A stretch of DNA of 64,000 bases from the NCBI GenBank assembly GCA_037043455.1, contig JAWPHD010001431.1, forward strand, positions 1 to 64,000. The letters run 5' to 3'. The DNA comes from Cyrtodaria siliqua. Lineage: Eukaryota > Mollusca > Bivalvia > Adapedonta > Hiatellidae. A program made the position numbers and the translations under genes. Position 1 is the first letter of the stretch, and each line of letters opens with the position of its first letter. The notes beneath the pieces are model-generated. The model was given only the letters and a program-made list of their open reading frames with translations, did no database searches and was not told the origin of the DNA. Shown in pieces: positions 44,423-56,400 of the stretch.

Positions 44423-47400
44423 TTTTTAATAATGATGATTTCTCTTCATATCCTCTATCCTATACCATTAATTCTCATTTGCTTATATGTAAACATCAAA
44501 CTTATAGATAGCAGAGCGTTTGTACATATGAAGCATGCACATAGCACATATACATAGCAAGCATCTAGACAACACAAAATTTGCCATATCAAGCATGTAG
44601 AAATGTGGCACAACATTGATCTTTCAAATAGCAAGTTTGTAGACCACACGGAACTTGCACATATCAAGCATGAAGATAACATTTGATCTTGCACATATCA
44701 AGCATGCACACAACATTGATCTTGCATATATCAAGCAAGTAGACAACATTTATCTTGTACACATCAAGCATGTAGACAACATTGATTTTACACATATCAA
44801 CCATACATATAACATTGATCTTGCACATTTCAAGCATGCAGATGACATTGATCTTGCACATATCAAACATGTAGACAACATTCATCTAGTACATATCAAG
44901 CATGGAGACAACATGGATCTTGCACATATCAAGCATGTAGACAACATTGATCTTGACATATCAAGCATGTAGACAACATTCATCTAGTACATATCAAGCA
45001 TGGAGACAACGTGGATCTTGCACATATCAAGCATGTAGACAACATTTATCTTGCACATTGCAAGCATGCAGATAACATTGATCTTGCATATATCAAGCAT
45101 GCATAAAACATTGATCGTGCACATATCAATCATGTAGATAACATTGATCTTGCACATATCAAGCATGCACATAACATTGATCTTGCACATATCAAACATG
45201 TCGACAACATTGATCTTGCTCATATGAAACATGCAGACAACGCGGATATTGCACATATCAAGCATGTAGAAAACATGGATAATGCACATATCAATCATGC
45301 AGACAACGTGGACCTTGCACATATGAATAATGTAGACAACATGGATCGTTCAAAAATCAAGCAAGTAAACAACGTAGAGCATGGGCATATCAATTAAGCA
45401 TGTAGACAACATGGAATTGTCATACATGACATACATCAAACTAATAATGTAACATATCAAACATGTAAATAATACAGCTGGTGCACATATCTGCAGACAT
45501 GTATACAACATATACTCAGAAAAACACGTTTGTGTTGACATCTGCACGACCTTTGGGGCAAGGATATATTTCACAAGAAAGATGGTCTAGCTGAATGCAA
45601 TTTAACATGTTTCATTAGAAATAAAAAAACATAAAAAATAAAAAGTCTTCATTTTCATATCAAAACCAATGTCATCCAGCCAAGAATTGTCTTTGAATGC
45701 TATATTTCATGTTTGGAATAGTTTTTAAAGCACTACTTTCGATGGTTTGGAACCCGTAAGCAAAATAATACTGGACCAGTCCAACACTGGTATGTACCTT
45801 CAAGACAGATGTATCTGTATTCCCTGCTACACCAGTCTGTGTGCAATTCTAGGCCGCCATCTTGAAGTTTCACCAACGCTATACACCGATCTGACCGTAC
45901 TATTTCAGATGGAATCTCACCTGGAATTATATTTTAAAATGCACGTGATTTATCAGTTCAAAAAAACTTAGTTTGAATACATATAATATTATAGCAAAAT
46001 GATATAGTGAATTTGTTCTCAATTCGCCAAGCTGAAGTGAATTTATTATTGCGATAATCATTAATTATTTGTTTCCAAACGTGAAGTACATTATTTAGAT
46101 TAAAAATAATAAGGACTTTTATTCTAAGCGACTAAAATATGAAACTGCTTTTATTTCCAGCCCGAGTATTTTTCTTCATGACACCTAATATTTGGAGTAT
46201 GCTACTTACCAGATGTCCACATCGTCACTTCTTTTCTATGCAGCCCAGTCCAATAAATTGGGGTACCAGCAGCTACGTTAGAGTTGAAGTAACTATTGGT
46301 TGTCATGTTAACGGTTGCTAGGTAACCACCATTGCCTTCGCATTTTGTTCTCCCATCATACCACGTGGATGATGTGGTACTCTCAAAAACACACATCTGC
46401 TGAAACGGACAGGGCTCTGAAAATATCAACATTTAAGTTTTTTTGTTTGTTTGTTTGTATGATTTTTACGTCACACATGCAAGGTTATATATGACGGTCG
46501 ACTTTTTGTGGTAGAGGCAGACCAACCACTTTTCCTGAGTAGAACCAGTACTGTAAACCTCTCGCCATCCGTAAGAATAGACACTTCCTCACTTACAAGT
46601 CGAGCTCCCAGTGGGATTCGAAGCCACAGCGGTGAGAGGCGAAGGTTAAACGCAACATCGTTAACTATTCGGCCATGAATTGTAAAATGTACTTAACTCG
46701 CAAAATGTTCAACGAGTATAACTATTAAAACAAGGAAATTTGTGTAAAGATTTACTAATATTATAATCTTAATACAATGTCTGAACGCATATAGCCAAAT
46801 AAGTGGATAGAAGAAAAGTTCTTGAGAAACGGCAGTGTTCACACCCAAAAGATATCCATAGCCGTATACAGTATACCAAAGGTTCCATGCTTGTATAGGC
46901 ATGGCACACGCCCGCAGCATATTCAGGATCGTTACCAAGCATATCGGCAGACAAACAATATGGCCGAACAATCACCTTGTACAGACGGGAACATTCACCG
47001 TATATACATGGACGTAACCGTGCTAGTATAGGCAGCGAAAAAACGCACGGCAATCAGTATATCCAGGGATGTAACCATGCTTGTATAGACGGGCAAACAC
47101 TCACAGTATATGCGGGGACGTAACCATGTTTGTATAGGAAAGCCAAACGCCCACAGTATATGCGGGGACGTAACCATGAATGTATAGGCAGGCCACACGC
47201 CCACAGTATATGCGGGGACGTAACCATGATTGTATAGGCAAGCCACACGCCCACAGTATATGCGGGGATGTAACCATCCATGATTGTATATAGGCAAGCC
47301 ACATGCCCACAGTATATGCGGGGACGTAACCATGATTGTATAGGCAAGCAGCATGCCCACAGTATATGCGGGGTCGTAACCATGATTGTATAGGCAAGCC

Positions 47401-50400
47401 ACACGCCCACAGTATATGCGGGGACGTAACCATGATTGTATAGGCAAGCCACACGCCCACAGTATATGCAGGGACATTACCATGATTGTATAGGCAAGCA
47501 ACACGCCCACAGTATATGCGGGGACATAACCATGATTGTATAGGCAGGCCACACACACACTATATATCCAGGGACGTAACCATGCTTGTATAGGCTGAAC
47601 ATACATTCACCGTAGATACAGGGACGTAAACAGACACATCCACAGTATATCCAGGGACATAACCACGTTTGTATAGGCAGGGCACAAACCCACAGTATAT
47701 CCAGGGACATAACCATGTTTGTAGAGGCAGGGCACACACCCACATTCTGTGCAATGCAGCTACGTCGCTGCGTTTCACAAATCTCGTCAAAGTGGTAACT
47801 TACTTCGGTCGCAAGCAAACAATCTCGTCTGCCCACAGTCGTCTGCCTGCCACATCTGCGTTAGTACATTGTAGGCAATACATTCCCCTTGGTCCGGGAT
47901 ATTAACATCCATTCGGATCTCCTCGGGTCTTACTTAAATGAAATACAAAATAGATTTGGCATAACAAAATATATTGCAATATAAACGAATGAAAAACTTA
48001 ATATATGTTGTTATACATGTAAAAAATAATTGAGATGTGTTTATTAAGATCTGTGATTGCTGCAACAATGCTGGGTTGCCACTTTAATAATTGAAGCAAT
48101 ATTTGGAGAAAATTAAGTGTTAACGTTGCACAACTTTAATTTCCTCGAACACTTCTAATATGTTGCTGTTTGGGAGAAAAATGTACCCGCTCATATTCAT
48201 TCATTCATTCATTCATTCATTCATTCATTCATTCATTCATTCATTCATTCATTCATTCTTCATTCAGTTCCGGCCACTGTGTGTTTACTCGAATTCCGTG
48301 TTTCATCGGGCCTAAGATACAAACATTCAACCGCCGTGTCACGTTCGGGTTTTAAACTACGAAGTAACACAAAGACAATTATTTAAGTGTTGTTTATAAC
48401 CATTATAACATTGCATGAATGTACAAAATGCCTTACCTCGTCTATATACGGACACCGTGTTGTAACGGGCGTCCTGTCTGCCACACTGTGTAATATGTGT
48501 CTCTGGGCTGTCCGTCTGCTCCCCCGGACATGGACTATGACACTGTATCCCGGGCACTAGTGCGGCCTGGGGAGATATACTGTCCAGACAGTAGCAGAGG
48601 GTACCCTGAAGTGAACGCACTATTTAAGCTAAAGTTGGAAACGTGTGTTTTAATTGTCCGCGATTTAAGTTGGAGATGACGTTTGTGTGGACACGTTAGC
48701 TGCTTTTAAAGGGACACATGGCAACCTTTATTTGTATACCAAGTATAAAAGCACCTCAATTTATTAATCCTGCCTCATTTTGACTTTAAAAGAGCTTGCA
48801 TATAATTAAATAAAAGTTTGAGATTTTAACTGTCTTCGTTATTCTACAAAATGTTTAAATATATTATTTGTGCATTATTATATATAGTTATTAATATGTA
48901 AAAAGAAATGCTTTGGACTATTCTAATAATTAATATTAATGATTGAACGAATACAAGTTAAGAAGGAAAACTAACGGGATGCCGTGAGCTTTTAAAAATC
49001 GAGATTGCCGCGTGTCCCTTTAAGCGTCCAATGGAAAACATATACACATGTGTGTTTTATTTCAGAAAATGTTAATATTGGTTAAACTGCTGTTAAGGTG
49101 GGGGTTATTACACACTGAAAAGAAATTAATAATGTTTATTATTTAACTTAACATTTAAAAGAAGCACACACTAGTCCAGAATGTGTGAGTAATGAAACAA
49201 TGTTTTGTAGAACATGTACATATAAACTTATTAAAACTGAATGCATTTCAACCCTCATCTTAAATCAACATGTTGACATGCATTCAATTAATATCATGTT
49301 TTATGTTATAAAAAGAAACCCACACAATACAATGAACTCTAATGGCTGCCTCGATAGACTTTTTGTAATACAATGTAAAAGTTGACCAATCACGTTAAAT
49401 AATTCCATCACGTGTTCATTATGTCACATTTGTAACCAAATCAAAGCACTAAGAGTGCTGATGGTCGGTGCAACTCAGAAAGTATTGATCAAAATCAAAT
49501 TCCGAAAAAATCGGTTTACATACTAAGGTGGTGAACACTTGTGCAAAATATTATTGAAATCGGATGAGGCATTACCAAAGTTATGGGACCAGACGGGCGG
49601 ACGGAAGGATAGACGGACAACGGCAATTCTATATCCCTCCGGTTAATCGGCGGGAGATAAAAAGTGAAGTTATGTAGAAATGTTTAAATGTTATAAGTTC
49701 AAAGGGGAATAATTGTAAAATGAAAATGTCAGAGAAAGTTGGTCACAACATATGCATACAAGAGAGCTCGGTTCTTTTCGAAAACCATCAGATGCAATCA
49801 TGCATGACAGAGGTTTTAGGAAGTGGCGATTATTACGGATGGCGGGAGGTGTACAGTACTGGTTCTACCCAGGTAAAGTGGGTGGTCTGCCTCCACCACA
49901 AAAATCCGACCGTCATATATAACCTTGCATGTGTTAAAAATGATGTAAAACACCATAAAAACAAACAAACAAAAAAAAGAGTTATCGCCCCTTGAATGTC
50001 TGAAAAATAGAATTTCTGCAAAGACGTTTTCGGTGGCGATATGGCAAAAACAAAACAAACTTCATTGAATTTGGATAAGTATAAAACATAAAAAAAAAAT
50101 AAAATAATAATACATGAAGTCTTTGATGAAAATAATTGTATGGTTTGATAAAGAGATGTCTGCGGTATATAGTTTAACAATATCTTCTACTCGCGAATTT
50201 ATGAACGGCCTTTGATAGTTACCATGATGTAATGTGATAAAAGGTTTCAATTAAATATCATGGTAATCAAATTATTTACACTTCAAATGTGCATGTAATG
50301 AATGCAATTATTAAAAAAAGTTTAATTACATCAAAATCAATATTTTGCAGACAAGGCAATCTCATTAACATCAGACCTTTTATCACGCTTCGATACTCTA

Positions 50401-53400
50401 CACTACTAAGGATCTGACAACACTGCATTGGAGGTCACGTCAGATTGACCTTACGATAAGCCAGCTACAAAATCTTTCGGTATAGTCTGCTTTACTGCGC
50501 ATGTCACATTTCAGTCAACTGAATAATAAGGAAACTATTCGTAGATCTGTTTAAAAATGAAAATTTACTTGTTTTGCCGCTACATCAATTTTTGCTAGCT
50601 ATTTTGTTACGGCCAAGCCAACGCGGCTTCACACAAGATGGTCACACAAACAAAACATTTAGAATTACGTTTTCATGGCGTAATAGGGGAATTCGTACGA
50701 ATAAAATGTTGAATGTAACACCTTGCCCCGGGTATCATCTTGCCCCGCTCTCCCCTATTACACTTATCACGCTGTAATCTGGTGATCTTTGGTTTCTAGT
50801 AGAAATTCGTTGAACTACAGAGAACAGTTGCCTGACGGAACCGTCCAAAAATAACACTTGTCTTGTCTTGGGCGTGTGGTCTGTGTTGCCACTTGGTAAA
50901 GGGACACAACCAGTAATTGCGTAAGAGTGAATTATGTTCCTTGCATTACCTCCCGTTAGCTAATTACTACCACTGTCTCCCATTAGCTAATTACTACCAC
51001 TGTCTTCTGTGTTGTCCTGATTATTGACTATTTAAGAGTGAATCATGTTCCTTGCACTACCTCCCATAAGCTAATTACTGCCACTGTCTTCTATATTGTC
51101 CTGATTATTGACTATTTAAGAGTGAATCATGTTCCTTGCACTACCTCTCATTAGCTAATTACTGCCAGTGTCTTCTGTGTTGCCCTGATTATTGACTATT
51201 TAAGAGTGATCAATGTTCCTTGCACTACCGAGGGCTGGCGTGGCGCAGTCGGTAGCGCGGAGGATTTGTAACCAGAGGCCCCGTGTGCAATCCTCCGTGG
51301 TGCCACTGAGTTCCGTCGGTGTGTTCTTGGGCAAGACGCTTTCCCTCAGCCTCGTCCGTTGGATGGGGATGTAAACCGGGCGGTCCCGTGTATCGGTCTA
51401 TCCTCCGAGCACGTAAAAGAACCATAGGAATCTATTCGATAATAAGAGTAGGGCAGGTTCCCGGATTCCTATGTATCCTTCCCCTCTATCTGGGGCGGCT
51501 CTAAATAACCTATACTGTGTTGATGAGCCGTTAAACAACATTCAATTCAATTCCTTGCACTACCTTCCATTAGCTAACTAGTACCACTGTCTTCTGTATT
51601 GTCCTGATTATTGACTATTTAAAAGTGAATCATGTTCCTTGCACTACCTCCCATTAGCTTATTACTGCCACTGTCTTCTGTATTGTCCTGACTATTGACT
51701 ATTTAAGAGTGAATCATGTTCCTTGGACTACTTCCCATTAGCTAATTACTGCCACTGTATTCTGTGTTGTCCTGATTATTGACTATTTAAGAGTGAATCA
51801 TGTTCCTTACACTACCTCCCATTAGCTAATTACTGCCACTGTATTCTTTGTTGTCCTGATTATTGACTATTTAAGAGTGAATCATGTTCCTTGCACTACC
51901 TCCCGTTATCTAATTACTGCCACTATCTTCTGTATTGTCCTGATTATTGACTATTTAAGAGTGAATCATGTTCCTTGCCCTATACCCCATTAGCTAATTA
52001 CTGCCACTGTCTTCTGTGTTGTCCTGATTATTGACTATTTAAGAGTGAATCATGTTCCTTGCCCTACACCCCATTAGCTAATTACTGCCACTGTCTTCTG
52101 TATTGCCCTGATTATTGACTATTTAAGAGTAAATCATGTTCCTTGGACTACCCCCGTTAGCTAATTATTCCCACTGTCTTCTGTATTGCCCTGATTATTG
52201 ACTATTTAAGAGTAAATCATGTTCCTTGGACTACCCCCATTAGCTAATTATTCCCACTGTCTTCTGTATTATCCTGATTACTGACTATTTAAGAGTAAAT
52301 CAAGTTCCTTGGACTACCTCCCATTAGCTACTGTCACTGTCTTCTGTATTGTCCTGATTATTGACTATTTAAGAGTGAATCATGTTCCTTGCCCTACACC
52401 CCATTAGCTAATTACTGCCACTGTCTTCTGTATTGCCCTGATTATTGACTATTTAAGAGTAAATCAAGTTCCTTGGACTACCCCCATTAGCTAATTATTC
52501 CCACTGTCTTCTGTATTATCCTGATTACTGACTATTTAAGAGTAAATCAAGTTCCTTGGACTACCTCCCATTAGCTACTGTCACTGTCTTCTGTATTGTC
52601 CTGATTATTGACTATTTAAGAGTGAATCATGTTCCTTGCCCTACACCCCATTAGCTAATTACTGCCACTGTCTTCTGTATTGCCCTGATTATTGACTATT
52701 TAAGAGTAAATCATGTTCCTTGGACTACCCCCATTAGCTAATAACTGTCAATGTATTCTGTATTGTCCTGATTATTGACTATTTAAGAGTAAATCATGTT
52801 CCTTGGACTACCTCCCATTAGCTACTGTCACTGTCTTCTGCATTGTCCTGATTATTGACTATTTAAGAGTAAATCATGTTCCTTGGACTACCCCCGTTAG
52901 CTAATTATTCCCACTGTCTTCTGTATTGCCCTGATTATTGACTATTTAAGAGTAAATCATGTTCCTTGGACTACCCCCATTAGCTAATTATTCCCACTGT
53001 CTTCTGTATTGTCCTGATTACTGACTATTTAAGAGTAAATCATGATTCTTTGACTACCTCCCATTAGCTACTGTCACTGTCTTCTGTATTGTCCTGATTA
53101 TTGACTATTTAAGAGTGACTCATGTTCCTTGCACTACCTCCCGTTATCTAATTACTGCCACTGTCTTCTGGTCTGTCCTGATTATTGACTATTTACGCGT
53201 GTGGATACAGTGCGGACCTGCAGTGTCATTGCGTTTGGGTGTTGTGGTTTCTATAGACCATTTTCGCCTTTCTATGTCACACGTATTACCTGCATGCCTA
53301 TATATGGAGCACCCGGACACTCGGTCATGCACGTGACCAGATAGTTGTCCTGCAATATCTTGGTTCGTCTGTTCCCCAGTGTGACGTTGCTATAGCAACC

Positions 53401-56400
53401 TGCAAATGCAGAAAAAATATCCGGGTCAGTAATGGTACAAATGTACCATAATTAGTTTGTAATGGCCTTACATGTTAACACGTAATACAATTAACTAAGT
53501 AGTATAAATGAATACTAAAATGGAAATAATCTATATATGTTTCAGATAACTTTCAAAATGTTCAATGACTGAACACATATAAAACACTGCCTATCTGTGA
53601 AAAACTCTGGAAAACACGTTCACATTTAAAATCACTCGAGAAAGCCTCAATCCCTCACGTTACAAATGCTATGAGTACTTTTTTTATTGACCATTCTTGT
53701 TGGCGTCATTTGACGGTTTGAATTGAAGCGGGCCATTGATGGCAATAACCGTAAATTATCGCCCTTCTAAAGCGAAACAACAATACAAACAGAGGTGACC
53801 CGAATGGTCGGAAATACGTTCCCTAGTCAGCGGACGTATTTACCACTTCGTTCTATATTTCGTTAGAATATTACATAGAAATGTATAACCGATGCAAAGG
53901 AGGGTAGGTTGGAAACTGATCCCCTGTTGTAGTCCGATATGCAAGGCTGGCACCTGCAAGTGCAAGAAAACTAAACAACAGATGTAAGAGTACCGTCTAT
54001 AGCCACAGTATGTGTATATCCGATGAACCTGCCAATCCACACTTTTTCCGCGGGGGTCAGATCGATATCCCTGTCAAACATCTGGCGTGTCTCCGGACTG
54101 TCCAGTACGGCTAGTGTGCCCCTCCCACTTTTACACGAAGTAGCCGCCCTATCCCAGGTACTCGTGGCACTCGCCATCATCAAGCGTCGAGCCCCGTGCG
54201 CTTCTGGAAATAACAGCTGAGATAATAATAACGTTAAAGTCCTTATATAACTTTGTTGCCGCAATAATCTAATGTTGTCTATTTTCATTCTATCTAACCA
54301 TATCAGATATGAAAACATATAGCTAGTAATAAACAACATAGGCCTCTGTCCAAGTACAAGGGAAGCACTTGTTGAACTTTCGTATGAATGTATCTAATAG
54401 AACTTAGAACAAATGAAGTGCGGCCACTAAAAGTCACTGTGACCTTGACCTTTAATTATCTGGACTTCCACCGTTTACAAAACCTCAGCATTTATTGTTT
54501 CAACACATGTTTTCAACAACAATAAGGAAGAAAAGTAAACGAAAATATCAAAATTAACTAAATCACTAGAGAGTCTATTAGTGGATCCAGTGGTGCAGAT
54601 CAGCCACCACCCACATCTCCCAAAAAAACACACATACCAATGAAAAACGGCAAATACAATAACGGCAAATACAGTTTTAAAACTAAGCTTAATGGATTTT
54701 AGGAGTGCGCGCGTCGGGTACCTCGTTATTTAGCATTTCATTTAACAACTGAGCTATACTTATGAGATAAGCAATGCCCCATATTTCACTAACTGCCATG
54801 TAGGAAATAAAAATATATCGGAGGAGCATGTTCCCGGAAACCCATAGTCCAACGTTCAATATTACAGTCCTTCCCCTTAAACAGTCTCCTTTAAATATTA
54901 CCTAGATATCACTGCATGAAATAAGGGATTTAATCACAATTCAATTAAACTACGCTTAAATTTCTAGTATAATGAGGTATCAGCAACTTTAATTTAATGG
55001 AATTTTGTTGAGATAAATGTGATGTAGGAAACACTCACGGTTGTCCGCTAAAATTTCACTTAAACCCCACTTTTACAAGAAATTTAATGAAAATTTATTG
55101 CGGATAAATGTGGTGTAGACCAGTGTCTGCTTAAATGTCACTTAAACTCCACTTTTACATGAAATTTAATGAAATTTTATTTCAGATAAATTTAGTGTAG
55201 GTAACACTACTGTCTTCTTAAATTTCACTTAAACTCCACTTTTACATGAAATTTAATGATATTGTATTTCGGATAAATGTGATGTAGGAAACACTGGTGT
55301 CTGCTTTAATTTCACTTAAACTCCAAGTTTATAAGAACTTTAATGGAATTTTGGTTGAGGTTAAATGCGGTATAGGAAACCCTAGACTGCGCGCCAAAAT
55401 TTCACTTAACCTCTTTAATTGTATATGAAATGTATATATATATTACGGTAGCTCAACTTACGCGCAAAGTTAGATTCATCTTTAAATTAAATTCCAACTA
55501 AATCCCACACATGGAATTTAATGACATTTCAGCAAATTTAAGTTTTGATTAAATCCCTTATTTCATGCTGTGATAGTTTGATAGTAAAGCCAAAATGATG
55601 GCGACTATTTCATCGCCTTGATGAATCCTTCAATGATTGCTTTAACTAAAAGGCAAACCAAATTCCTCTTAAAACAGAAATATTTCCATATTTGCGGCGG
55701 GGAGCAAACTCCCCGCTGCAATGTTAACAGAATGGTATACCAAAAATTGAAGGCTGGCCAGAATTTCTGAGCTAAAAATAGCTTTCTGAGGTAAAAATAG
55801 CAGAAGTGGCAGCCGAACAGCATTCAAATTGTATGTCTCCGCGTAGATAAATAGTGCCTCCGGGTTTGCATGAACCAAATGTAATGAGAAGAACTGACTT
55901 ACACTAAGACGAGCTATGTATGTAATAGGAAAACAATAATATTCAAATGACAATATATCAATTGTGTCTACATAATTTGCCTTGTTTAAACTAATAAAAT
56001 GCTATAGTAGTTTTTACAATGTAGTAATAACTAGAAATCTATAAAATAACTGTCCATAGGCGTACTACGAGGTGGAGCTGTCCAATTATCTGGCAGAGGG
56101 GGTGCATAATATGTCCCCCCCCCACCCCCACCCCCACATCGCCCCACCTCCACACACACACACATGTCCCCAATGGCCTCCTTCCTGGCCCACTGTCCTA
56201 CCTGCCCACTTCATCTCACCTCCCCTGGCCCACTGTCCTACCTGCCCCTTTCATCTCACATCCCCTGGCCCACTGTTCTACCTGCCCCCTTCATCTCACC
56301 TCCCCTAGCCCACTGTCCTATCTGCCCCCTTCATCTCCCCTCCACTGGCCCATTGTCCACCCAGCACCCCACTCCAACCACAAATACCTGAAAATTTCAT

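Noticed and set aside
44655..44972. 105-codon open frame of HIKHVDNIDLA-type repeats
   Set aside because: 33-bp minisatellite; the complement is open too.
46995..47836. Several 120-200-codon minus-strand open frames
   Set aside because: Produced by the 50-bp minisatellite in the lectin/WSC intron; three frames are open at once.
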